Shown piece after piece: positions 15,552 to 23,634 of a stretch of DNA of 55,553 nucleotides (position 1 is the first letter of the stretch; every line of letters starts with the position of its first letter). Source of the stretch: JAGOEX01 sp964630905 (GTDB taxonomy: Bacteria > UBP6 > UBA1177). Both the position numbers and the translations under genes were made by a program. Under the pieces are notes generated by a model. It was given only the letters and a program-made list of their open reading frames with translations. It ran no database searches and was not told where the DNA came from. The DNA lies in assembly GCA_964630905.1 (NCBI GenBank), contig CAZVWR010000015.1:1-55553 (forward strand), given 5' to 3'.

Positions 15552-16967
15552 ATGAAAAAGATCCTGCTGTTTTTTGCCGTTATTTCAGTCTGTTACATAA
15601 ACGCTGCTGATTTCACAACATATTATTCCGATAAAAGTGAAAAAAGCGTTGCATCCCTTGAATTTATAAAAAAGCTCGCTGAAAAATATCCTGATATAAA
15701 CTTTAAAAATATCAATGTGACCGAAAGTTCTGAAACTAAAAAAAACTTTAAGGAACTGATCGAAAAATTTGAAATGGAAAAGGCGGTGGTCCCTCTTTTT
15801 GTCATCGGTGATATGAGGGAAGCGGGTTATGAGCCGGATTCGGCTGAGGAATATGAGCAGAAGATAGAGCAGATGATAAAAAAGTTCATTGCCGGCTCAG
15901 GTAATGCCACTTTCTATTTCTTTTATTCACACAGATGTCCCCACTGCAAGAAGGCAAGACCGCTTGTTGATGCCTGGGAAAAGAAATTTTCACAGATAAA
16001 ATTCAAAAGATACGAAGTCACAAGCAACAGCGAGAACAGAGAGCTGTTTGAAAAGGTCAGCAAAAATCTGAACATTTCAAATCCGGGTGTTCCCACTTTC
16101 ACTCTGGGCGGCTCATATGTCACAGGATATGAAGTGGGTGAACACGAAGAATTAATCGAAAAAATGATAACTGAATATCTTGCGGGAAACCCCGATGCCG
16201 TAAAGAATGCATCAAGCGACACCACGATCGATGTTCCTTTCATCGGCAAACTTGATGCATCACTGATCTCCCTCCCCTCTTTCACTTTGATAATCGGACT
16301 TCTTGACGGAATAAACCCTTGCGCAATCTGGGTTCTGATGTTTCTGCTCACACTTATGGTCAACACAAAAAGCAGAAAGAAACTTATCATTACAGGCACT
16401 GTTTTCGTCGTTTCATCAGGAGTTGTATATTTTCTGTTCATGACTGCATGGCTCAATATTTTTCTTTTCATGGGGATAACAGAAACGGTCACTATCATTC
16501 TTGGAGTTGTCGCAATTATAATGGGGCTCATAAATTTAAAGGAGTTTTTCTTTTTTAAAAAGGGTGTATCGCTAATGATCCCTGAAAGTGCAAAACCGAA
16601 ACTCTTTAAAAAAATGAGAGGCGTGATGGGAACAGATAATGTTATCCTCGGCCTTGTCGGAACGATCGCACTCGCCTTTTTTGTCAACCTTATTGAACTT
16701 GGATGCACCATCGGGCTTCCTGCAATATACACAAGAGTCCTTTCAATATCGGACATTTCAACTCTTCAGAAATATCTCTACATGGCCCTTTACAATGTTT
16801 ATTATGTTGTCCCTCTTGCTTTGATAGTTCTCCTTTTTGTTTTCACAATGGGCAAATACCGTTTTGAGGAAAGATATGCCAAGATCCTCAAAGTAGTGAG
16901 CGGAATCCTCATGCTCACACTCGGCATCATACTTGTCATAAAACCTGAACTGCTGATCTTTATATGA
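15552..16967 (+). CDS. Thioredoxin-like/CcdA-like membrane fusion protein (DsbD-type electron carrier)
   Basis: ATG at 15552 gives 471 residues starting with a signal peptide (MKKILLFFAV...NAA); longer readings upstream overlap the previous gene. Residues 20-115 form a thioredoxin-like domain without a CXXC pair. Residues 118-220 form a second with CPHC at 129-132 and a cis-Pro word GVPTF. From about 240 come six membrane segments of the CcdA/DsbD family, with the two conserved cysteines Cys257 (INPC) and Cys385 (ELGC). Such proteins move electrons from cytoplasmic thioredoxin across the inner membrane to keep periplasmic cysteines reduced. The order is the reverse of most DsbD proteins, with the active thioredoxin domain before the channel. 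Many Cys-rich lipoproteins nearby are plausible clients. Confidence 0.85.
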   Translation: MKKILLFFAVISVCYINAADFTTYYSDKSEKSVASLEFIKKLAEKYPDINFKNINVTESSETKKNFKELIEKFEMEKAVVPLFVIGDMREAGYEPDSAEEYEQKIEQMIKKFIAGSGNATFYFFYSHRCPHCKKARPLVDAWEKKFSQIKFKRYEVTSNSENRELFEKVSKNLNISNPGVPTFTLGGSYVTGYEVGEHEELIEKMITEYLAGNPDAVKNASSDTTIDVPFIGKLDASLISLPSFTLIIGLLDGINPCAIWVLMFLLTLMVNTKSRKKLIITGTVFVVSSGVVYFLFMTAWLNIFLFMGITETVTIILGVVAIIMGLINLKEFFFFKKGVSLMIPESAKPKLFKKMRGVMGTDNVILGLVGTIALAFFVNLIELGCTIGLPAIYTRVLSISDISTLQKYLYMALYNVYYVVPLALIVLLFVFTMGKYRFEERYAKILKVVSGILMLTLGIILVIKPELLIFI

Positions 16968-16981
16968 ATATGAGGTTGAAA

Positions 16982-18292
16982 ATGAAAAATTTTGTTTTTT
17001 TACTGACTTTTTTGCTGATCGCGACATCCGGCATTTACGCTGATCAGTCTAAAATTGCAATAATCACCGATTTTGTAGGTGACATGCTTCCTGCCAACGG
17101 AACTTGTGCAGGACTTGGGATGCCCCGGGGAATATGTATAGGAAATGCCGGAAAAGCTTTTTACAGCATCTATCCTGATGAATACGACGCACTTGTTTTC
17201 ATGACAACGAAAAATCTCACTGGAGCGAATGATCCGAAGCAGGCATATGTCACAAAGGCTGATATAAAAGGGATAAACTATACTTCTCCTTTTGGAAACC
17301 CCGGACAGGTAGGTTCTGCCGGGAAATTGATGGTTGCGGCTGTTATAGGGTCACTGGCGAGCATGCCTGATGATCCTCTGCTTCCGTTCTCAACCATTCC
17401 GGTAGCCGGAGTTGAAGTGCTTGCACATGAAATTGCTCACAGGTGGCTTGCCTATGTCGATATCGACCTTGGTGACGGGTCGGGAAAAAGCGGAATATTG
17501 CGTCAGAGTGTCAATGATGAGCCGTGGAATCACTGGTCAAGCTGGTTTAATACGGAGGGCTCGATCCAGTACGGCGGAACACTTACTGATAATGGTGACG
17601 GAACATTTACCGATAATTTCGGCGTGAGAAAATTCGGACCGCTCGATCAGTACCTCATGGGAATAAGACAAAAAGAAGAAGTTGGCCCGATGTATTTTGT
17701 CCGTGTAGGTTACAGTCTTTACGGCTCTCCTGATGATGTAGGATATCCGGGAACTTCAAGAGATTATGAAGGAGAAAAGGTCGATTTCACTATTGACGAC
17801 ATCATCAGAGCAAACGGCGAAAGAGAACCTGCAACTTCACCCTGCCACCTGAAAGTCGGATTTGTACTTGTCCATCCGGCAAATATCCCGCCTACTCAGT
17901 TTGAACTTGACAAAGTTGAAGCATATCGCGTAGCACTCGAAGATTGGTGGGAGAAAGCTACCGACGGACGCGGAACGATCGATACAGATGTAAACCGCTG
18001 CGGCAAAGGAACCGAGCAGTGTCCGGGTGTTGCGGCTTTTGGCTGTACAGAGGAAAATCCTGATGACGATCCTTCTGCCGACAACGATCCGCAGGTCGAT
18101 GAAAACACAACCTCTGACAATGATATGCCATACAACGATGATACTGCCAAAGATGACAGCAGTGAAACAGTTGATAAATCTGAAACTTCGGATGATAAAA
18201 CAGATGAAACAGTTGACAATGTTAATGAAAACAATGACAATGACTCGTCCGTCAAAGCTAAGAATGACGGATGCTCAGTTTTATATTTTTAA
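16982..18292 (+). CDS. Secreted HExxH metallopeptidase-like protein with acidic C-terminal tail
   Basis: ATG at 16982 is preferred over 16964 because GAGG lies six bases upstream and the reading opens with a clean signal peptide (MKNFVFLLTF...IYA). The 436-residue protein has HEIAH at 149-153, the zinc and catalytic residues of a metallopeptidase, in the context VEVLAHEIAHRWLAY. A later W-N-H-W word about 30 residues on may supply another ligand. Residues from about 365 are an Asp/Asn/Thr/Ser-rich tail that ends KNDGCSVLYF. A Gly-Cys near a C-terminus recalls C-terminal sorting tags, but the membrane helix and basic end are absent. The gene lies 12 bases upstream of the first VWA lipoprotein. 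The peptidase family is not identified. Confidence 0.72.
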   Translation: MKNFVFLLTFLLIATSGIYADQSKIAIITDFVGDMLPANGTCAGLGMPRGICIGNAGKAFYSIYPDEYDALVFMTTKNLTGANDPKQAYVTKADIKGINYTSPFGNPGQVGSAGKLMVAAVIGSLASMPDDPLLPFSTIPVAGVEVLAHEIAHRWLAYVDIDLGDGSGKSGILRQSVNDEPWNHWSSWFNTEGSIQYGGTLTDNGDGTFTDNFGVRKFGPLDQYLMGIRQKEEVGPMYFVRVGYSLYGSPDDVGYPGTSRDYEGEKVDFTIDDIIRANGEREPATSPCHLKVGFVLVHPANIPPTQFELDKVEAYRVALEDWWEKATDGRGTIDTDVNRCGKGTEQCPGVAAFGCTEENPDDDPSADNDPQVDENTTSDNDMPYNDDTAKDDSSETVDKSETSDDKTDETVDNVNENNDNDSSVKAKNDGCSVLYF

Positions 18293-18303
18293 GGGGGATT
18301 CCC

Positions 18304-20082
18304 ATGAAAAATTTGATCATTTCAGTTCTTTTTCTTTCATTATTAATTTTATCATCATGTTCATCCTCCTGTGACGGTGAGGACTGCGAAATCCCTGGTG
18401 ACACAGGAAATTCCGGCAATTCCGGGAATACCGGCAATTCAGGAGATTCCGGCAACTCCGGGGATTCAGGCGACTCCGGCAATTCAGGGAACACAGGCAA
18501 CTCAGGAAACTCCGGAAATACCGGAAATACAGAACCCGACTGTTCCTGCGGACCAGCAGATGAAGATGATGACAATGACGGAATCAGTAACGGTGTTGAG
18601 GGGTGTGAAGACCTTGACGGTGACGGGCTTCCAAACTGCCTTGATCTCGACAGTGACGGCGATGGAACAGGAGATATTGAAGAATGCCCGGCTCAGCCGT
18701 GTAAAGACACTGACTCTGACAAAGTGCCTGATTATCAGGACCGTGACAGCGATAACGACGGACTGAGTGACAAAAAGGAAAAAGAGATCGGCACTGATCC
18801 TTACAATAAAGATACTGACGGTGACGGGAGTGACGACCTTGCTGAAATAGTTTACGGATCTAATCCGCTCAGCGATACAGACAAAATACCTGACGGACTT
18901 TTTTATGTTGTTCTGCCTTACGGAGCACCTGACAGAGCTGAAAGAAAGCTTACCTTTTCAACTAAGATCAACAGCGTTGATGTCGCCATTCTCCTTGACC
19001 GCTCCGGTTCAATGACTAACGAACTTGAAAACCTCAAAACCGGCATTCAGGACAATCTTATTGACGGAATTCTTGAAAAAATGGAAGGAGTTGATCTCGC
19101 AATGGGTCTTATCAGCTTCGGAACATGGGATGACGGACCTTATACTGTTGAACAGCGCATGACAACAAACTATGATTCTGTCAATACTGCTGTTGCCAAC
19201 ACTATTATTCAGGGAAGCGGAGCACATGAACCTCATTCTGAAAGTATTTATCAGGCTTCGACCGGAGAAGGTCTTTTTGCAAAATGTCATGTTACCAATC
19301 CTCTTAATCCATGGGAAACTTATATCATAGAAAAAGGAGACTGTACCGGTGCTGAAGGATCTGTGGGCGGAATATGTTTAAGAGAACTCACATTTCCGAT
19401 ATTTATTATGCTTTCAGATGTCGCTTTCATTGAATATCCTGTCGGAAGCGCACCTTTCGGAGAAGAATACTGGGACATGAATGCAAGAGGTCACAGCAGA
19501 GAGGAAGCAATTCTTTCAATGAACGGAATAAATGCAAAATTCATCGGGATCGATACCGGATTTGACTGCTCTGCATATGATGAAAACTATAACTGTACCG
19601 GCACTCAGACTCCCGCAAACCGTCTGGACAAAGACTATAACCTTATGGCTGAAGGGACAGCATCCTTGGACAAAAACGGCAAACCTTTCCTTTATCACAC
19701 AGAAAATGCCGACGGATCGGGAATGTCAGACCAGATAGCAGATGCAGTTGTTGAACTTACAACCTATGTTCAAATGGATGTAACAACCAAAACATTCTCA
19801 GATGATATGTGTGAAAGCATAAATGCCGCTGAATTTGTTGATGAATCTGTGCCTGTGGAAGCAAATCCGCCGGAAGGTGTTGGAAGTAAGGACAAAACAA
19901 CTTTCTACAAGGTTGAGCCGGGAACAGATGTGACATTCATGGTGTACTTCAAAAACGATTTCTGCATAAACAGCACCGAAAATCCTATCGTTTACGAGGC
20001 CATGATCCGTGTCCTCGGCGGAGGTGCTTATGTGAGTTCAAAAAAGATACAGGTGATTGTTCCTGCCACAGACAGTAAATAA
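18304..20082 (+). CDS. VWA-domain lipoprotein 1 with Gly-Asn/Asp-Ser/Thr repeats and TSP3-like Ca-binding repeats
   Basis: ATG at 18304 has AAGGGGG seven bases upstream. The 592-residue protein has a lipobox ending LSSC, then 15 perfect tripeptides of the form G(N/D)(S/T), then a Cys pair and thrombospondin-type-3-like calcium repeats (DLDGDGLPNCLD, DSDGDGTGD, DSDNDGLSD, DTDGDGSDD; about 80-190). A von Willebrand A domain follows with the metal-binding motif DRSGS at 232-236. The C-terminal third is shared with the next gene. This suggests a surface protein on a flexible stalk that binds a ligand through a metal site and is stiffened by calcium. It is about 39 percent alike by eye to its downstream twin and probably arose with it by duplication. 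Confidence 0.88.
   Translation: MKNLIISVLFLSLLILSSCSSSCDGEDCEIPGDTGNSGNSGNTGNSGDSGNSGDSGDSGNSGNTGNSGNSGNTGNTEPDCSCGPADEDDDNDGISNGVEGCEDLDGDGLPNCLDLDSDGDGTGDIEECPAQPCKDTDSDKVPDYQDRDSDNDGLSDKKEKEIGTDPYNKDTDGDGSDDLAEIVYGSNPLSDTDKIPDGLFYVVLPYGAPDRAERKLTFSTKINSVDVAILLDRSGSMTNELENLKTGIQDNLIDGILEKMEGVDLAMGLISFGTWDDGPYTVEQRMTTNYDSVNTAVANTIIQGSGAHEPHSESIYQASTGEGLFAKCHVTNPLNPWETYIIEKGDCTGAEGSVGGICLRELTFPIFIMLSDVAFIEYPVGSAPFGEEYWDMNARGHSREEAILSMNGINAKFIGIDTGFDCSAYDENYNCTGTQTPANRLDKDYNLMAEGTASLDKNGKPFLYHTENADGSGMSDQIADAVVELTTYVQMDVTTKTFSDDMCESINAAEFVDESVPVEANPPEGVGSKDKTTFYKVEPGTDVTFMVYFKNDFCINSTENPIVYEAMIRVLGGGAYVSSKKIQVIVPATDSK
18397..18531 (+). repeat. In-gene triplet-codon repeat, 15 x G(N/D)(S/T)
   Basis: Fifteen 9-base units encode Gly-Asn/Asp-Ser/Thr without interruption. 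Third positions vary between units (GGC, GGA, GGG; TCC, TCA, TCG), so selection acts on the protein rather than a recent slippage burst. It encodes the stalk of VWA lipoprotein 1. Confidence 0.9.
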
Positions 20083-20091
20083 AATACTGTC
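20071..20091. terminator. Short hairpin at the 3' end of VWA lipoprotein 1
   Basis: GACAGTA and TACTGTC form a seven-base perfect inverted repeat with a seven-base loop spanning the stop codon. No T-run follows, so a Rho-independent terminator is only weakly supported; it may instead protect the transcript end or separate the twin genes. Confidence 0.3.
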
Positions 20092-20187
20092 ATCTATAAC
20101 ACTAAATACTTGTTGATTTTAGTTCTTTTGCAAATATAATCATTTCCGTTGGTTTGTGATAATTTTGGCTAAATACGGGGGTTTATT

Positions 20188-21933
20188 ATGAAAAAGTTTA
20201 TTTTTGTTATTCTTGCAGTCTTTGTTTTCTTTTCTTCCTGCGGAACAAAAGATGAGGAGGGTGATACAGGCAACTCGGGAGACTCCGGAAATTCAGGTGA
20301 CACATCAGGAGATACAGGTAATACAGGTAACTCGGGTGATTCCGGAAACACAGGCAACTCGGGTGACAGCGGAAACTCAGGAGACAGCGGTGATTCAGGC
20401 GATACTGGCAATACAGGTGACACCGGTGACACTGGTGATACCTGCCCATGCGGAAAAGACGATGAAGATGACGATAAAGACGGGATAAAGAACGGTGTTG
20501 AAGGATGTGAAGACATTGACGGCGACGGACTTCCGAACTGTCTTGACGCCGACAGTGACGGTGACGGGCTGGCCGACGATGCAGAATGCCCATCACAGCC
20601 ATGCAAAGATACCGATGAAGATACTTTCCCCGATTTCCTTGACAAAGACAGCGATAATGATGGACTTACAGATAAAGAAGAAAAGGAAAAGGGAACTGAT
20701 CCTTATAACAAGGATACTGACGGTGACGGAAGCGATGACCTTGCAGAAATCGTTTACGGATCAAATCCTCTCGATGACAGCAGTAAAATTCCGGCTGGTC
20801 TTTTCTATGTGGTTCTCCCATATCAGGCACAATGGACTGTAAGCAGAATATGGGAATTTGACACCGATATTTCTAAGATCGATATAGCCTTCATGATCGA
20901 CCTTTCAGTTTCAATGGGCGAAGAACAGGCGAACCTGAGAGCAAAAATAAAAGACGATGTAATAGCAAAAGTAAAAACTCTGAATGAAGGGACGCTAAAT
21001 GCGGCTTACTCTCTTGTCCACTTTATGGATTTTGAAAAAGATATGTCAAAAGTATACTTTGTTGATCAGTTTGTTACAACTGATGAAGATGCAATGAAAA
21101 CGGCTCTTGAAAGCACACCGGAACCTTACGGAGGCACTGAATGTCACTGGCTTGTCCTTTATGCCGCTACAACAGAAGATGATATTGTAGGTCCGTGCTC
21201 AACATCAGAAATAATGGGAACAAAAACAACCTGCAATATCCCGAAACCTGACTGCTCAGGCAAAGAAGGAGACCGCGGAGGACTTTGTTTCAGAGATAAG
21301 GCGATGCCTATTCTCATAATGATAACTGACGAAGATTTTACAGACAATAAAATGCCTCCGGTAAATGAACTTGCTTCAACGCTTGCCCAGAAATCTCTTG
21401 TTGAACAGAACGCTAAATTTATCGGAATTGACTCGTCAAGCACAAGCGGAAGTACAGCGATAAAAAACAAATATGAAAGTATCTCTCAGCTTACCGGAAC
21501 TCTTGATAAAAACGGTAACAGTTTTAATTTCACAGTCGGATCTGACGCTGTTGCAGGTGATGGCAAACCGATGAGCGAAAAGATCGCTGAGGCAATTGAA
21601 TCACTCACCGCTTTCGTTCAGATGGATGTCTGGGTGGCAGGTGATTCGGATGAACTTTGCAATGACAAAAGTGCCGCTGAATTCATAATCGGCGGAATTC
21701 CGATAAAAGCCGATCCGCCTGAAGGAGCAGGAATTGACACTGCAAACATGAAGTTCACAGATGTAAACCCCGGGACAGTTGTCACATTCGATGTTAAGTT
21801 CCAGAACACATTCTGCCCCAACTACACTGACAATCCTCTTCTCTTCAAAGCACAGGCAATGGTTCTTGGTGAAGGTGCATATCTTTCCAAAAAAGAAGTC
21901 AATGTGATCGTTCCGAAGTCTGACAGCAAATAG
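20188..21933 (+). CDS. VWA-domain lipoprotein 2, tandem paralogue of the preceding gene
   Basis: The 581-residue product starts with a lipoprotein signal (MKKFIFVILA...SSC). It has 20 G(N/D)(S/T) tripeptides with one extra Ser, a CPCG word, TSP3-like calcium repeats (DIDGDGLPNCLD, DSDGDGLADD, DSDNDGLTD, DTDGDGSDD) and a VWA domain with DLSVS at 238-242 in place of DRSGS. The C-terminal region matches the paralogue (ADPPEGAG, V-PGT-V-F-V-F-N-FC, YLSKKEVNVIVP). A run of G residues precedes the ATG. The 105 bases between the twins hold a separate start signal, so the second copy may be expressed on its own. Divergence in the VWA part suggests the twins bind different ligands. Confidence 0.88.
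   Translation: MKKFIFVILAVFVFFSSCGTKDEEGDTGNSGDSGNSGDTSGDTGNTGNSGDSGNTGNSGDSGNSGDSGDSGDTGNTGDTGDTGDTCPCGKDDEDDDKDGIKNGVEGCEDIDGDGLPNCLDADSDGDGLADDAECPSQPCKDTDEDTFPDFLDKDSDNDGLTDKEEKEKGTDPYNKDTDGDGSDDLAEIVYGSNPLDDSSKIPAGLFYVVLPYQAQWTVSRIWEFDTDISKIDIAFMIDLSVSMGEEQANLRAKIKDDVIAKVKTLNEGTLNAAYSLVHFMDFEKDMSKVYFVDQFVTTDEDAMKTALESTPEPYGGTECHWLVLYAATTEDDIVGPCSTSEIMGTKTTCNIPKPDCSGKEGDRGGLCFRDKAMPILIMITDEDFTDNKMPPVNELASTLAQKSLVEQNAKFIGIDSSSTSGSTAIKNKYESISQLTGTLDKNGNSFNFTVGSDAVAGDGKPMSEKIAEAIESLTAFVQMDVWVAGDSDELCNDKSAAEFIIGGIPIKADPPEGAGIDTANMKFTDVNPGTVVTFDVKFQNTFCPNYTDNPLLFKAQAMVLGEGAYLSKKEVNVIVPKSDSK
20260..20442 (+). repeat. In-gene triplet-codon repeat, 20 x G(N/D)(S/T) plus one Ser
   Basis: Twenty 9-base units encode Gly-Asn/Asp-Ser/Thr; a single extra Ser codon follows the fifth unit. 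The unit number differs from the twin gene (15), which fits copy-number change of a spacer region. Not a CRISPR array: units are 9 bases, coding, and have no spacers. Confidence 0.9.
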
Positions 21934-21953
21934 AAATCTTTCTTAATATTAAA

Positions 21954-23024
21954 TCATTTAAGATCAAATTTTTTATAAGGGCACATTTTTATTGAATTTC
22001 CATCCGGCTCCCAGAGATGGAACGCTCCCCCTTTGCACATTTTCCATTCAGAACAGTCGGCACAAAGCCCTTTTTTCATCCATGATCTGTCTCTGAAAAC
22101 CTGATATTTGTTTTCCCACACATCAATGAACGAATCTTTGAAAACATTGCCCTGTGCAAATTTTCTACTGTTATTGGGACATGCAAGAATATCACCGTTG
22201 ACCATTATTCCGCTGACATTTATCCCTGCCCGGCAGAAAAAATCGTGATTTCTGACACGATGCTCAAAATTTCCAAGATATCCGCTTTCTGAATAATTGA
22301 CTTTGATACCATCAAGTTTTTTATATTCAAGAATTTTACTCATCAAGTGTTTGAACTGCAGCTCGTCAAGGAAAAGATCATCGGTATCCACTGCCCTTCC
22401 AATTGGAGATATGGTGAAGAAACGCCATCTCCTGACACCCATTTTAATCAACATTTCTCTAATGTTATCAAGCTCATGTATATTCTTCTTATTTACGCAG
22501 GTTATGACATCCATCGCCTTCCAGAACGGGTCTTCCACAAGCATTTCAATCGCTTTTTTCGCCCTTTTAAAACTCTCAGGATGACCTCTAAGCCAGTTGT
22601 GTGATTCTTCAAGTCCGTCTAAGCTCACTGTGACTGAATGCATTCTTGCTTTTTTTGCTTCAGCGACCGTATGCTTTGTCCACGAAAAACCGTTTGTCAC
22701 CATCCCCCATGGAAATTCAAGGTCATAAATCTTCCTTCCAAGTTTCCACACATCAGGATAAACAGTCGGCTCACCGCCTGAAAGAACTATCATCACTTTT
22801 TTTGAATTCTGATGAGCTTTTATCTCTTTAAGCACTTCAACTATCTTTTCAGCCGGAAGGTCAGGCACAGTTTCGTTTTTCACACAATCGCTTCCGCAGT
22901 GGATACATTCAAGATTGCAACGGTGAGTAAGCTCAAAAAACAGATAGTTCAATGTGTGCAGTTTTCTTTCATAATTCTGTTTTAAAGGGAGAAATATCCT
23001 CTTTCTCAGATTTTTCAGTTCCAT
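21954..23024 (-). CDS. Radical SAM/SPASM enzyme, probable maturase for the adjacent Tyr-Gly lipoprotein
   Basis: The 356-residue protein has the radical SAM motif CNLECIHC (Cys36, Cys40, Cys43), the GGEPTVYP and VSLDG words of the AdoMet-binding barrel, and a C-terminal SPASM region with Cys in FFCRAGI, ILACPN, CADC and MCKGG for auxiliary iron-sulfur clusters. SPASM enzymes usually modify peptides or proteins. GAGG lies five bases before the ATG. The gene starts 19 bases after a small lipoprotein gene on the same strand, so the two form an operon. The arrangement matches the rSAM/lipoprotein pairing described for Bacteroidetes and spirochaetes, where the lipoprotein carries a YG-P motif. The modification made is not known. 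Confidence 0.9.
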   Translation of the reverse strand: MELKNLRKRIFLPLKQNYERKLHTLNYLFFELTHRCNLECIHCGSDCVKNETVPDLPAEKIVEVLKEIKAHQNSKKVMIVLSGGEPTVYPDVWKLGRKIYDLEFPWGMVTNGFSWTKHTVAEAKKARMHSVTVSLDGLEESHNWLRGHPESFKRAKKAIEMLVEDPFWKAMDVITCVNKKNIHELDNIREMLIKMGVRRWRFFTISPIGRAVDTDDLFLDELQFKHLMSKILEYKKLDGIKVNYSESGYLGNFEHRVRNHDFFCRAGINVSGIMVNGDILACPNNSRKFAQGNVFKDSFIDVWENKYQVFRDRSWMKKGLCADCSEWKMCKGGAFHLWEPDGNSIKMCPYKKFDLK

Positions 23025-23043
23025 AAAAGCCTCAACTAAGATA

Positions 23044-23478
23044 TTATTTGTGAAATTTTGTAGAAATCGGACCGTAATCAGTCGTTATTTCATCAGGATT
23101 CTCATCATCATAATCAACAGGTGGAGCACCATATTCCACAACCGGATCATCAGACACTTCTTCTGTATCGGCATCAGTTGTGTCAATGTCGTAATCAGCG
23201 TAGGGAGCACCATATTCACAATCAGTAACCGGAATATCATCAACATCATTATCTGTTGTGTCATAATCAGTCTTTACAGGACCATATTCCATTGCAGGTT
23301 CATCAGTTATCTCAACGACATCTGCATCATGAACCTGATCATCATTTGTTACATTGTCTTCATCAAAAACAGTGTTGTCATCATGTATCACACCATATTT
23401 TGATGTTGACTCCCCGCAGCCAGTTGCTCCGATCAGCATCGCTAAAACCGCAATCATCAACGCATAAAACTTTTTCAT
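23044..23478 (-). CDS. Acidic lipoprotein with five Tyr-Gly motifs, probable radical SAM substrate
   Basis: ATG at 23478 has GGAGG five bases upstream; a GTG three bases earlier is less likely. The 144-residue product has a lipobox GATGC (Cys21), then a mature part of about 35 percent Asp/Glu. Tyr-Gly words recur at residues 28, 65, 89, 116 and 135: KYGVIHDDN, EYGPVKTDYD, CEYGAPYADYD, EYGAPPVDYD and DYGPISTKF. In known rSAM/lipoprotein pairs the lipoprotein has one such YG-P-xxxY motif near its N-terminus followed by a large domain; here the motif is repeated and there is no other domain. It is the first gene of a two-gene operon with the radical SAM/SPASM enzyme, which makes it a likely multi-site substrate. 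Confidence 0.8.
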   Translation of the reverse strand: MKKFYALMIAVLAMLIGATGCGESTSKYGVIHDDNTVFDEDNVTNDDQVHDADVVEITDEPAMEYGPVKTDYDTTDNDVDDIPVTDCEYGAPYADYDIDTTDADTEEVSDDPVVEYGAPPVDYDDENPDEITTDYGPISTKFHK

Positions 23479-23634
23479 CACAACCTCCCAAAAAGGGTTT
23501 CAGAACATTTAGTGACACAATATATCAGAAATTATTGGGAATTAGAAACTTTTTTGCAAAATTATCAAAACCTGTTTGAAAAGAATTTCCATCGGAGTAT
23601 TATCTCTCCCGGATTAACATTTCAGGAGTTCGTT

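Noticed and set aside
18397..20442. CRISPR-like or satellite repeats in the VWA genes
   Set aside because: The units are 9 bases, in frame, encode G(N/D)(S/T) and have no spacers.
20169..20645. Ser/Pro-rich minus-strand frame
   Set aside because: It is the complement of the Gly-Asn/Asp-Ser/Thr repeat and calcium repeats of the second VWA gene.
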